A DNA stretch of 64,000 nt from Sulfitobacter albidus (GTDB lineage Bacteria > Pseudomonadota > Alphaproteobacteria > Rhodobacterales > Rhodobacteraceae), in the NCBI RefSeq assembly GCF_018200035.1, contig NZ_CP073581.1, positions 116,001 through 180,000 of the forward strand. Reading direction: 5' to 3'. Position numbers and translations under genes: made by a program. The notes below the pieces were generated by a model that worked only from the letters and a program-made list of their open reading frames with translations, made no database searches and had not been told where the DNA came from. Below, piece by piece: positions 43,770 to 51,948 of this stretch (positions are counted from its first letter, which is position 1; every line of letters begins with the position of its first letter).

Positions 43770-44765
43770 ATGAAAAAGATGATGATCGCCGCAAGCTTTG
43801 CGGCCAGTCTGGCGGCGGCACCGCTGATGGCGGACGGCCACGCAAATACCGTGACGCTGCAGCTGCAGTGGGTCACGCAGAGCCAGTTCGCGGGCTACTA
43901 CGTGGCGCAGGACAAGGGATTTTACGAAGAAGAGGGGCTGGATGTGACGATCCTGCCGGGCGGCCCTGATATCGCACCGCCGCAGGTGCTTGCGGGCGGC
44001 GGCGCGGATGCGATGCTGAACTGGATGCCCTCGGCGCTGGCCGCACGCGAAAAAGGCCTTCCGGTCGTCAACATCGCCCAGCCGTTCAAGACATCTGGCC
44101 TGATGCTGACCTGCTGGAAGGATACCGGCATCACGGAAGTGGCCGATTTCAAGGGCAAGACCATCGGCGTTTGGTTCTTTGGCAATGAATACCCGTTCCT
44201 GAGCTGGATGAGCCAGGAGGGGATTTCGACCGAGGGCGGCGAGGACGGTGTGACGGTTCTCAAGCAGGGCTTCAACGTCGATCCGCTGCTGCAACGCGAG
44301 GCCGACTGCATCTCGACCATGACGTACAATGAATACGGTCAGGTGCTGGATGCGGGCGTGAACCCAGACGAGCTGGTGACGTTCAAGTACGAGGATCAGG
44401 GCGTCGCGACGCTGGAGGACGGCATCTACGTGCTCGAAGAGAACCTCGAGGATCCGGTGTTTGTCGACAAGATGGTGCGGTTCGTGCGTGCCTCGATGAA
44501 GGGCTGGAAATACGCCGAGGAAAACCCGGAAGAGGCGGGTGGAATCGTGGTCGAAAACGATGAGACGGGTGCCCAGTCCGAGGAGGCACAGATCCGTATG
44601 ATGAAGGAAATTGCAAAGCTGACGGCAGGCTCCGACGGATCGCTGGATGAGGCGGATTACCAGCGCACGGTCGATACGCTGCTGGCAGGCGGGTCTGACC
44701 CGGTGATCTCCAAGGCGCCCGAAGGCGCGTGGACCAGCGTCATCACGGATCAGGCGCTGCAGTAA
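43770..44765 (+). CDS. ABC transporter substrate-binding protein, NMT1/THI5-like
   Basis: 331 residues with a Sec signal peptide (KKMMIAASFAASLAAAPLMA). The mature part has the NMT1/THI5 fold: VTLQLQWVTQSQFAGYYVAQDKG segment, then PQVLAGGGADAMLNWMPSA and KGKTIGVWFFGNEYPF. This family binds thiamine-pyrimidine precursors, riboflavin, nitrate, aliphatic sulphonates or related ligands. The catabolic context suggests a pyrimidine, hydantoin or related amide. Final gene of the transporter unit, before a bidirectional terminator. Confidence 0.9.
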   Translation: MKKMMIAASFAASLAAAPLMADGHANTVTLQLQWVTQSQFAGYYVAQDKGFYEEEGLDVTILPGGPDIAPPQVLAGGGADAMLNWMPSALAAREKGLPVVNIAQPFKTSGLMLTCWKDTGITEVADFKGKTIGVWFFGNEYPFLSWMSQEGISTEGGEDGVTVLKQGFNVDPLLQREADCISTMTYNEYGQVLDAGVNPDELVTFKYEDQGVATLEDGIYVLEENLEDPVFVDKMVRFVRASMKGWKYAEENPEEAGGIVVENDETGAQSEEAQIRMMKEIAKLTAGSDGSLDEADYQRTVDTLLAGGSDPVISKAPEGAWTSVITDQALQ

Positions 44766-44780
44766 GCGACGCACGACGTG

Positions 44781-44817
44781 AAAAAGAGGGGCTGGCACCT
44801 GCGTGTCGGCCCCTTTT
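44781..44817. terminator. Bidirectional intrinsic terminator after the binding-protein gene
   Basis: An 11-bp stem (44788-44798 with 44803-44813; G-T pairs included), loop CTGC, preceded by AAAAAGA and followed by TTTT. It serves the + strand transporter and the convergent minus-strand gene ending at 44822. Confidence 0.85.
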
Positions 44818-44821
44818 ACAT

Positions 44822-45316
44822 TCAGAACTCAACGCCGCTGAGCCCTGCGATGACCATGACGACGGCCCCCAACACGAGGGCAAAGACCAGCAATCGCCAG
44901 AGCGCAACGGCGAGGACGGTCGCCAGTGCCACGACAAGCCGGAGCAGAGCGTACAGCAACGGAACCGCCAGCGCGCCGAGAAACGCGGCAATCAGAACCT
45001 CACCCCAGTCGAAAGCCGCCGCCTGCCGTGTCTGAACGACTGCGCCTGACAGGGCCGCGAGCGCCAAGATCACAAGGACAATGATCCTGCCACGCCCGCA
45101 ATCGATCCAGCGCTCAAATCCGCGAAAAGCCCAGTCAGATCGGGCGGTGATGGCGGTGCGGTTGCCCTGAGCGCTTGCGGCCCTTGCAAGGTGCTTTTCG
45201 CGTTCTTGTTCGATCAACTGCTGTCTTTTTCGTGCGTCGGCCTGTTGGGCATGCAGGGTCTGCATTCCAGACCTGTAGTAGGCGTCACTCCAGCGTGGGT
45301 CTTCGGGGCCACTCAT
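44822..45316 (-). CDS. Hypothetical membrane protein with charged N-terminal half
   Basis: The ATG at 45316 gives 164 residues. Residues 1-70 are polar and Gln/Arg/Glu-rich, likely helical (LHAQQADARKRQQLIEQEREKHLARAA), then three hydrophobic segments, roughly residues 76-96, 102-125 and 128-160. No family recognised. An upstream in-frame ATG (45364) would extend over the transpeptidase terminator and is unlikely. Monocistronic, ended by a shared terminator. Confidence 0.7.
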   Translation of the reverse strand: MSGPEDPRWSDAYYRSGMQTLHAQQADARKRQQLIEQEREKHLARAASAQGNRTAITARSDWAFRGFERWIDCGRGRIIVLVILALAALSGAVVQTRQAAAFDWGEVLIAAFLGALAVPLLYALLRLVVALATVLAVALWRLLVFALVLGAVVMVIAGLSGVEF

Positions 45317-45362
45317 CTGATTGTTCCTGTGGTAAGCGCTATGCGCGTGCGGGATGCCCAAC

Positions 45363-45394
45363 AAAAAAAGGGTCGGCGATCATGCCGACCCTTT
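45363..45394 (-). terminator. Intrinsic terminator of the L,D-transpeptidase gene
   Basis: AAAGGGTCGGC (45367-45377) pairs perfectly with GCCGACCCTTT (45384-45394); on the minus strand it is followed by a T-run (complement of A at 45363-45369). Confidence 0.9.
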
Positions 45395-45414
45395 GTGCGT
45401 TTGCGTTGTGTGAA

Positions 45415-45966
45415 TCAGAGGACGGTAACTTTTGTCCCGATTGGCACGCGCTGGTAAAGGTCCTTGACGTGTTCGTTCAGCATCCGGATGCAGCCGTTGG
45501 AGACCGAGCGCCCGATTGAGCGGGGCGCCGTGGTGCCGTGGATGCGGAAATACGTGTCCACACCGTTCTGAAAAAGATAGAGCGCACGCGCGCCGAGTGG
45601 GTTGCCGGGGCCACCGGGCTGCGCTTCGGTGTTGCCGATGAAGCGTTGGTATTTGGCAGGCTCACGCTCGATCATCTCGTTGGTCGGACGCCAGGTTGGC
45701 CATTCCTTTTTCACTGCGATGGTGGCGGTCCCCGTGAACTCCAGACCGGCCCGGCCCACGCCCACGCCGTAGCGCATTGCCTGACCGGGTGCGGTAACAA
45801 AATACAGGTAATAGCTGCGCGGCAGGATCAGCAATTCACCGACCTGATATGATTTTTTGATCCGAACGGCTTGTGGCGTCGGATCGAAAGCCGCGGCCTG
45901 GGCCGAGACGAGCTGTGGCGTTGCGGTGGCGGCAAGTGAGCTTGCGAGGAACGTACGACGGCGCAT
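45415..45966 (-). CDS. L,D-transpeptidase (YkuD domain), exported
   Basis: 183 residues with a Tat-like or Sec signal (RRRTFLASSLAATATPQLVSAQ). YkuD motif complete: H143 in FRIHGTT and C159 in SVSNGCIRM. Such enzymes form 3-3 crosslinks in peptidoglycan or attach lipoprotein. Preceding VGELLILPRSYYLYFV is the usual first strands. It is downstream of cspA on the same strand but separated by a terminator, so independently transcribed. Confidence 0.92.
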   Translation of the reverse strand: MRRRTFLASSLAATATPQLVSAQAAAFDPTPQAVRIKKSYQVGELLILPRSYYLYFVTAPGQAMRYGVGVGRAGLEFTGTATIAVKKEWPTWRPTNEMIEREPAKYQRFIGNTEAQPGGPGNPLGARALYLFQNGVDTYFRIHGTTAPRSIGRSVSNGCIRMLNEHVKDLYQRVPIGTKVTVL

Positions 45967-46036
45967 GAGAGACCCTTTCTGGCAGATTCACATCTTTCAT
46001 GCCGTAAAAAGAGGTCTTTTTTCAAGGCTGATGATC

Positions 46037-46066
46037 AAAAACCGGACAACCGTTGCAGATTGTCCG
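46037..46066 (-). terminator. Intrinsic terminator of the cold-shock gene
   Basis: On the minus strand the arms CGGACAA/TTGTCCG (46060-46066 with 46043-46049, 10-nt loop) are followed by TTTTT (46041-46037). A second palindrome CGATCAC/GTGATCG (46065-46071/46080-46086) lies just upstream. Confidence 0.8.
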
Positions 46067-46118
46067 ATCACTTAAGCGTGTGATCGCCCGAGGCGGGTGT
46101 TTGGCCGACTGCGCGCGC

Positions 46119-46325
46119 CTAGGCCAAGGCGATATTCGTGGCGGATTCGCGACCGTCGCGGCCGGCCTCGATATCGAATGTCACTTTTTGATTGTCAGCC
46201 AGACCGGTCAGCCCCGCGCGCTCGACAGCCGAGATGTGCACGAACACATCCTTTGACGCGCCGTCGGGGGCAATAAACCCGTAACCCTTTGTCGTATTGA
46301 ACCATTTGACTGTGCCTGTGGCCAT
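46119..46325 (-). CDS. cspA: Cold-shock domain protein, CspA family
   Basis: The ATG at 46325 follows GGAGAGGACGAC and gives 68 residues. RNP1 KGYGFIAP and RNP2 DVFVHISAV motifs are intact; start [17 protein letters not shown] is canonical. It is an RNA chaperone. The open frame extends upstream, but that part is not coding by similarity. Its 5' leader contains the long inverted repeat at 46372-46428, typical of structured cold-shock leaders. Followed by an intrinsic terminator. Whether it is induced by cold or constitutive is not visible. Confidence 0.95.
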   Translation of the reverse strand: MATGTVKWFNTTKGYGFIAPDGASKDVFVHISAVERAGLTGLADNQKVTFDIEAGRDGRESATNIALA

Positions 46326-46371
46326 GTCGTCCTCTCCTGTTGCTGCCATCCGCGATATGCGATGGCCCGGC

Positions 46372-46428
46372 TTATCAAGTCTGTCATCGAGAGACTGATC
46401 GCGGTAGCGCAGGCAGTGGTCTTGATAA
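46372..46428 (-). promoter_or_regulatory. Long inverted repeat in the cspA 5' leader
   Basis: TTATCAAG (46372-46379) and CTTGATAA (46421-46428) are perfect complements 41 nt apart, 47 bp upstream of the cspA ATG. If within the transcript, they would enclose a long stem-loop. A temperature-responsive role is conjecture. Confidence 0.35.
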
Positions 46429-46551
46429 ATCAAACGTCAGCCCGAAAAATATGCCAGCGCGATTCCGGCATATCAAGTATTTCGCATCACGCCGGGGACC
46501 AAATGGCCGGGCTCAGGCGGCCGGTATACAGAGGCGGAATTGGATAAGTAT

Positions 46552-47529
46552 ATGCAAAATAATGCAATGATGCCGGGTGATGGCACCGCGTCCTTTGTCA
46601 TCTCTGCGGGTGGTTTGCGGGCGCGGATCCTCAGTTTTGGGGCAAGTTTGCAGGACCTGAGGCTCGACGGCATTGCGAATCCCCTCGTGCTGAGCCTGCC
46701 GGATGGCGATTACCCCGGTGCGGCAGCGTCGCTCTATGCCGGTGCGATTGTGGGGCCTGTGGCCGGGCGGATAGCGCAGGCGCGCACGTGTATCGGCGGC
46801 CGGTCGGTCGCCCTTGACCGCAACGGAGGCGCCCATCATCTGCACGGAGGATCCGGCGCGCTGTCGCACCGGGTGTGGACGCCTGTCGCGGTAACCCCGG
46901 ATGCGCTGACCCTGCGGGCGCGGATGCGCGCGGGGGAAAATGGCTACCCGGCGGGGACAATCGTTTATGCGCGATATCGCGTTTCCGGCGAGGGTACGCT
47001 TGCGCTGACGCTGACGGCCACCTGCACGCGACGCACCCTGATGAACCTATGTCACCACCCGTATTTCAACCTTGATGGCGCTCCAACGATTGCGGGGCAC
47101 GTGTTGGAATGCCCGGCCACGCAGTATCTGCCCGCCGATGCGGATGCGCTGCCGACCGGAGAGATCGCGCCGGTCGCGGGAACGGCGTTCGATTTCCGTG
47201 CCGGGCGCGCTGTCGCCGCGCAGAGCTATGACAACAGCCTGTGCCTGCATCGGGACCGGGCGCGCGGATTGCGCTTTGCCGCCGGGCTGGCGGCCGGGGC
47301 CGGGCCACGGCTGCAGATCTGGACAACCCAGCCCGCGTTGCATGTCTATGACGGCGCGGGGATTGACGCGCGCGCCGCTGACGGTCGCCGCCTTGGCCCG
47401 CGTGCGGGCCTCGCTCTTGAGGCGCAGGGCTGGCCCGACGCGCCAAACAATCCGGGCTTTCCCGGGATCACGATCCTCCCCGGTGAAGTCTACAGCCATG
47501 AGGTACAGTACCGCTTCTTGCCACGGTGA
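46552..47529 (+). CDS. Aldose 1-epimerase (galactose mutarotase) family protein
   Basis: The ATG at 46552 gives 325 residues (a TTG at 46540 is an alternative). Catalytic residues of mutarotase: His pair in RNGGAHHLHGGSGALSH and MNLCHHPYFNLDG, and a C-terminal Glu in LALEAQGWPDAPN. It interconverts alpha/beta aldoses. Upstream is a GC-poor region divergent from cspA. No sugar catabolic genes adjoin it, so the natural sugar is unknown. Confidence 0.85.
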   Translation: MQNNAMMPGDGTASFVISAGGLRARILSFGASLQDLRLDGIANPLVLSLPDGDYPGAAASLYAGAIVGPVAGRIAQARTCIGGRSVALDRNGGAHHLHGGSGALSHRVWTPVAVTPDALTLRARMRAGENGYPAGTIVYARYRVSGEGTLALTLTATCTRRTLMNLCHHPYFNLDGAPTIAGHVLECPATQYLPADADALPTGEIAPVAGTAFDFRAGRAVAAQSYDNSLCLHRDRARGLRFAAGLAAGAGPRLQIWTTQPALHVYDGAGIDARAADGRRLGPRAGLALEAQGWPDAPNNPGFPGITILPGEVYSHEVQYRFLPR

Positions 47530-47645
47530 GCCCCCGAAGACTCCTCTCAAACGCCGTAAAGGCGCCCTTTTTCCCAGCGACCCTGATGGGAACGATGCGT
47601 GGCGCGTGCCAGAAGGACGAGCCATGCAGGAATGTAGGAGACCTT

Positions 47646-48602
47646 ATGCGTATTCTTGCCGTGGACGATGACCCGGTCACCCGGGACTTGCTGGACAGTG
47701 CAATGCGGCAATCGGGATTTGGCGCCATCAGCTTTGCCGCGAGCGGTGAAGAGGCGTTGCAGGCGGTTGCGGACGCGTCAGAGCCGTTCGATACCTTCCT
47801 TCTCGATATCATGATGCCGGGAATCGACGGGATTGCCCTGTGCGAGCGCTTGCGCGCCCTCCCGGAGTACCGCAGCGCGCCGATCATCATGATCACGGGC
47901 GACCGCCAACACGACAGCATGTCGCGCGCCTTTGATGCGGGAGCGACGGATTATGTGAGCAAGCCGTTCGACGGTCTGGAACTGGGGACGCGCATCAATA
48001 TGGCCGCCCTGTTGACCGACAGTCTGCGGCGCGAGCGGGAAAGCCAGGACCGGCTTGATGCCTTGACGCATCTGACGACAATCTCTTTTGACGACCGTTT
48101 CGATTTGATGGCAACGCCGGGTCTCAAACCTTTCCTGACGCTTGAGAATGATCTCTTGCGCCGTGGAGAGGCACTGTATGCGATGACGCTGTTTCGGGTC
48201 GAGCTTACTGGTGCGAAGGATCTGTTTCGCGCGCAATCCGCGACGGCTTACCGCCATGGCATGCAGACCACCGCGCGCGCCGTGTCAGAGGCAATCGATA
48301 GTGACACAACCCGTTTTGCCCACGGTGGGCGTGGCACCTTTGTGGCGGTCGTCTACAGCCGGGAACGTGTGGACCTAGAAGCGCTGAGCGAGATGGCGCA
48401 AGCATCGCTTGAGGCGCATTGGGCAGGGGATGCGCCCGCGATCAACGTGGCACAGATCGGAGAGCAGCGATTGTGGTCCGGTCTGTCGGCTGCGGAAGCC
48501 CTGCGCAGTTTTCAGGGCCGCGCCGACCTGACGGAGCCTGCCGAGCCTGTGGAAGTGAACGGTCTGTTCGAACGGCTGACGTCCAAACTGCTCACCGGAT
48601 AG
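47646..48602 (+). CDS. Response regulator with degenerate GGDEF-like output domain
   Basis: The ATG at 47646 with TAGGAG upstream gives 318 residues. Receiver domain intact: acidic pocket VDDDP, phosphoacceptor D54 (FLLDIMMPG), T84 (MITGD), K106 (VSKPFDG). The C-terminal domain (about residues 150-310) ends with HGGRGTFVAVV at 226-236, where diguanylate cyclases have GGDEF; the catalytic Asp/Glu are replaced by Arg-Gly-Thr. So it is probably a catalytically dead output. No histidine kinase adjoins it. Its partner and target are unknown. Confidence 0.85.
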   Translation: MRILAVDDDPVTRDLLDSAMRQSGFGAISFAASGEEALQAVADASEPFDTFLLDIMMPGIDGIALCERLRALPEYRSAPIIMITGDRQHDSMSRAFDAGATDYVSKPFDGLELGTRINMAALLTDSLRRERESQDRLDALTHLTTISFDDRFDLMATPGLKPFLTLENDLLRRGEALYAMTLFRVELTGAKDLFRAQSATAYRHGMQTTARAVSEAIDSDTTRFAHGGRGTFVAVVYSRERVDLEALSEMAQASLEAHWAGDAPAINVAQIGEQRLWSGLSAAEALRSFQGRADLTEPAEPVEVNGLFERLTSKLLTG

Positions 48603-48607
48603 AACCG

Positions 48608-48636
48608 AAAAAAAGGGGCAGCCGCCTGGCCGCCCC
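48608..48636 (-). terminator. Intrinsic terminator of ettA
   Basis: On the minus strand GGGGCGGCC (48636-48628) pairs with GGCTGCCCC (48623-48615, one mismatch), followed by TTTTTTT (48614-48608). It begins 12 bp beyond the ettA stop. Confidence 0.8.
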
Positions 48637-48647
48637 CCGGTGCACGG

Positions 48648-50303
48648 TCAGCGCACGAATTTCTTGTGCTTGAGGCGTTTTGGCTCCAGCGCGTCGGCAC
48701 CCAGACGGCGTTTCTTGTCCTCCTCGTAGTCCTCGAAGTTCCCTTCGAACCACTCCACGTGGGAGTTGCCCTCGAACGCGAGGATGTGGGTGCAGATCCG
48801 GTCGAGGAAGAAGCGGTCGTGCGAGATCACCACCGCGCAGCCGGCAAAATCGACCAGCGCATCTTCGAGCGCGCGCAGGGTTTCGACGTCCAGATCGTTG
48901 GTCGGCTCGTCAAGCAACAGCACGTTTCCGCCGGATTTGAGCAGACGGGCCATGTGCACGCGGTTGCGCTCCCCGCCCGACAGCAGCCCGACCTTTTTCT
49001 GCTGATCGCCGCCCTTGAAGTTGAAGGACGAGCAATAGGCGCGGGAATTTACCTCCGCATCGCCCAGCTGAATCAGTTCGGCCCCCCCTGAGATCGCCTG
49101 CCAGACGTTGTCATCGGGGTTCAGATCGTCGCGGGACTGATCGACGTAGGACAGCTCGACCGTGTCGCCGATCTCGACCGTGCCTGCGTCGGGTTTTTCC
49201 TGACCCGTCAGCATTTTGAAGAGCGTCGATTTACCCGCGCCGTTGGGGCCGATGACGCCCACGATACCGCCGGGCGGCAGAGAGAAATCGAGCCCTTCGA
49301 CCAGCAGCTTGTCGCCCATCGCCTTTGTCAGCCCTTCGACCTCGATCACCTTGGAGCCGAGGCGCTGGCCCGAGGGGATGACGATTTGGGCATAGGCCAG
49401 CTTTTCACGCTCTGACTGATCGGCCATCTCGTTGTAGGATTTGATCCGGGCCTTGGATTTGGATTGTCGCGCCTTGGCGCCCTGACGCATCCATTCCAAT
49501 TCGCGCTCCAGCGTTTTCTGGCGGGATTTATCCTCGCGCGCTTCCTGGGCGAGGCGTTTGGCCTTCTGCTCCAGCCAATCGGAATAGTTGCCCTCGTAGG
49601 GGATGCCGCGCCCGCGGTCGAGCTCAAGGATCCAGCCGGTGATGTCGTCGAGGAAATAGCGGTCGTGGGTGACGATCAGGATCGTGCCCTTGTAGTCGAT
49701 CAGGTGCTGTTGCAGCCACGCGATGGTTTCCGCATCAAGGTGGTTGGTCGGCTCATCGAGCAGCAGCATTTCGGGCGCTTCGAGCAGCAGTTTGCACAGC
49801 GCCACGCGGCGCGCTTCCCCGCCCGAAAGATCGGCGATGTTGGCGTCGTCCGGCGGGCAGCGCAGCGCCTCCATCGACACGTCGATCTGGCTGTCGAGAT
49901 CCCACAGATTTTCCGCGTCGATCTGATCCTGCAACGCGGCCATCTCATCGGCGGTCTCGTCGGAGTAATTCATCGCCAGCTCATTATAGCGATCGAGGAT
50001 CGCCTTTTTGCTCGCCACGCCGAGCATCACGTTCTCGCGCACGGTCAGTTCCGGGTCGAGCTTTGGCTCCTGCGGCAGATAGCCGACGCGTGCGCCCTCG
50101 GCGACCCATGCCTCGCCGGTGAAATCCTTGTCGAGGCCGGCCATGATCTTCATCAGGGTGGATTTACCCGCGCCGTTGACGCCGACGACACCGATCTTGA
50201 CCCCGGGGAGGAAGTTGAGGTGGATGTTCTCGAAACATTTCTTGCCGCCGGGGTATGTCTTGGACACGCCCTGCATGTGGTAGACGTATTGATAGGCCGC
50301 CAT
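48648..50303 (-). CDS. ettA: Energy-dependent translational throttle protein, ABC-F family
   Basis: The ATG at 50303 with GGAGGACCGTC upstream gives 551 residues. Two ABC cassettes, GVNGAGKSTLMK and GPNGAGKSTLFK, signatures LSGGEARRVALC and LSGGERNRVHMA, each with a DEPTN Walker B. Between them is the arm/linker (about residues 240-310, KAKRLAQEAREDKSRQKTLERE). EttA binds the ribosome E site and couples initiation to ATP level. Terminator follows; predicted promoter at 50340-50368. Confidence 0.96.
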   Translation of the reverse strand: MAAYQYVYHMQGVSKTYPGGKKCFENIHLNFLPGVKIGVVGVNGAGKSTLMKIMAGLDKDFTGEAWVAEGARVGYLPQEPKLDPELTVRENVMLGVASKKAILDRYNELAMNYSDETADEMAALQDQIDAENLWDLDSQIDVSMEALRCPPDDANIADLSGGEARRVALCKLLLEAPEMLLLDEPTNHLDAETIAWLQQHLIDYKGTILIVTHDRYFLDDITGWILELDRGRGIPYEGNYSDWLEQKAKRLAQEAREDKSRQKTLERELEWMRQGAKARQSKSKARIKSYNEMADQSEREKLAYAQIVIPSGQRLGSKVIEVEGLTKAMGDKLLVEGLDFSLPPGGIVGVIGPNGAGKSTLFKMLTGQEKPDAGTVEIGDTVELSYVDQSRDDLNPDDNVWQAISGGAELIQLGDAEVNSRAYCSSFNFKGGDQQKKVGLLSGGERNRVHMARLLKSGGNVLLLDEPTNDLDVETLRALEDALVDFAGCAVVISHDRFFLDRICTHILAFEGNSHVEWFEGNFEDYEEDKKRRLGADALEPKRLKHKKFVR

Positions 50304-50339
50304 GACGGTCCTCCTTGGTGCGAATGTGTGTTTGGGTGT

Positions 50340-50368
50340 GCAATAGCGGGATCGCGCAGGCGCAACAA
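50340..50368 (-). promoter_or_regulatory. Predicted ettA promoter
   Basis: TTGTTG (50368-50363) and TATTGC (50345-50340) on the minus strand, 17 bp apart, 37 bp upstream of the ettA ATG. Reasonable but weak match. Confidence 0.4.
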
Positions 50369-50440
50369 GTCCGCTGAGGCGGTTGACAACGGCCGCGCGA
50401 TCCCCGCACGCTCGCGCTGTTTTTGCCGGAGGCCGTGCTG

Positions 50441-51043
50441 GTGCGCCATGACATTCCCTTTGCCGCACCCGGTCAGGTTATCGGGCTTTTGGGTGGATCG
50501 TTCGATCCCGCGCACGCGGGCCATGTACACATCACGCGCGAGGCGCTCAAACGGTTCGGGCTGGACGCGGTGTGGTGGCTTGTCTCGCCCGGCAACCCGT
50601 TGAAAGAACGCGGGCCCGCGCAGATGCAGCGCCGTTTGGCGCATGCTCGCGCGGTGATGCAGCACCCGCGCGTGACCATCACGGGGATCGAAGCACGGTT
50701 GGGCACGCGCTACACGGCGCAGACTTTGCGGGCGATCACGGCGCTATATCCCACGCAGCGCTTTGTGTGGTTGATGGGGGCCGACAACCTTGCGCAGTTC
50801 CATCTGTGGCAGGACTGGCGAGCTATCATGGACACGACGCCCGTCGGCGTGCTCGCGCGTCCGGGCGAGCGGATCTCGGCGCGGATGAGCAGGGCGGCTG
50901 CGCTCTATGCGCCCGCGCGGATCCCGGGGCGGATGTCGCGCACGCTTCGCACCGCACAGGCGCCCGCGTGGTGTTTTGTGAATGTGCCGATGATGGATGT
51001 GTCGTCTTCGGCGATCCGTGCTGCAGGCGCGTGGTCAGCGTAG
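50441..51043 (+). CDS. nadD: Nicotinate-nucleotide adenylyltransferase
   Basis: A GTG at 50441, with GGAGG 8 nt upstream, gives 200 residues. Nucleotidyltransferase motifs: [18 protein letters not shown] with the GGSFxPxHxGH signature, [10 protein letters not shown] and [11 protein letters not shown] (usually SSTxIR). It adenylates nicotinate mononucleotide. Convergent with the EamA gene (9-bp overlap). Unusual in not neighbouring rsfS/proA here. Confidence 0.93.
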   Translation: MRHDIPFAAPGQVIGLLGGSFDPAHAGHVHITREALKRFGLDAVWWLVSPGNPLKERGPAQMQRRLAHARAVMQHPRVTITGIEARLGTRYTAQTLRAITALYPTQRFVWLMGADNLAQFHLWQDWRAIMDTTPVGVLARPGERISARMSRAAALYAPARIPGRMSRTLRTAQAPAWCFVNVPMMDVSSSAIRAAGAWSA

Positions 51044-51859
51044 GCGCGCCGAAGCGAGACCGGCGCCGATGATGAGGGCCAGACCCGTCCAGACAGCCGC
51101 ATCAGGCAGATCACCGAAGATGAGCCACCCCAGCGTGACGGCCGCAATCAGCTGAAAGTAAACGAGCGGGGCAAGTCGGGTGGCGGGCGCAAGACGGTAG
51201 GCAAAGAGCAGCAGCAGATTGCCCAGCATCGAAAAGAGCCCCGAGGCAAGCGTCAGCGCAGCAATCTGTGGCGTGATTTGCGGCCAGTTTGACAGGCCGA
51301 AGGGCAACAGGATCAGACCGGCAATCAATAGTTGCGTCAGGGTCAGGGCCAGCGGTGTGCCGACGCCGCCCAGATAGCGAGACAGGGTCAGAAAAACGCC
51401 GTAGCATCCGCCCGCGGCGAGCGCCCAAAGAAGTCCGATGCCCGTCTCCCCGCCCGGTCGGACCACGATCAGCACCCCGGCAAAGCCCGCGAGGATCAGC
51501 GCGGAGCGCAGCCACGTGACGCTTTCGCGCAGGAAAATCACGGCTAGCACGTAGCTCACCAGTGGACCGACAAAGAACGCTGCAAAAACGGTGGCGATTT
51601 CCTCGGTACTCAGGGCGACCTGAATACAGCTGATCCCGGCGGCAAGCGTGGCGGCGCGGACCCAGATGCGCCAGTCACGCAGCAGCCCATAGGCATCGTG
51701 CGGCACAAACGGGATCAGGCACACCATCCCGATGGCAAAGCGTGACCACGCAACAAAAATGGGTGCGACGCCCAGCGTTCCGCTGAGCAATTTGCCCGCA
51801 CTGTCGCCCGCCGGGATCAGCGACATGGCAACAAACATGATGAGTACGGCGCGGTGCAT
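51035..51859 (-). CDS. EamA/DMT-family transporter
   Basis: The ATG at 51859 gives 274 residues in ten hydrophobic segments, in two EamA halves (DMT superfamily). Conserved turns [14 protein letters not shown] and [25 protein letters not shown]-terminal [21 protein letters not shown]. Substrate unknown (possibly amino acid, sugar or nucleobase). Divergent from dacB with a 89-bp shared region. The frame is open upstream but that part is not hydrophobic. Confidence 0.85.
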   Translation of the reverse strand: MHRAVLIMFVAMSLIPAGDSAGKLLSGTLGVAPIFVAWSRFAIGMVCLIPFVPHDAYGLLRDWRIWVRAATLAAGISCIQVALSTEEIATVFAAFFVGPLVSYVLAVIFLRESVTWLRSALILAGFAGVLIVVRPGGETGIGLLWALAAGGCYGVFLTLSRYLGGVGTPLALTLTQLLIAGLILLPFGLSNWPQITPQIAALTLASGLFSMLGNLLLLFAYRLAPATRLAPLVYFQLIAAVTLGWLIFGDLPDAAVWTGLALIIGAGLASARLR

Positions 51860-51948
51860 GGCCGCCGCGCTATCACGATTGCGCGGGCTGCGGTATCGTG
51901 AATATCGGGCGCTTGTGAAGTCGCGGGACCCTGCGCTATGTCTTTGCC

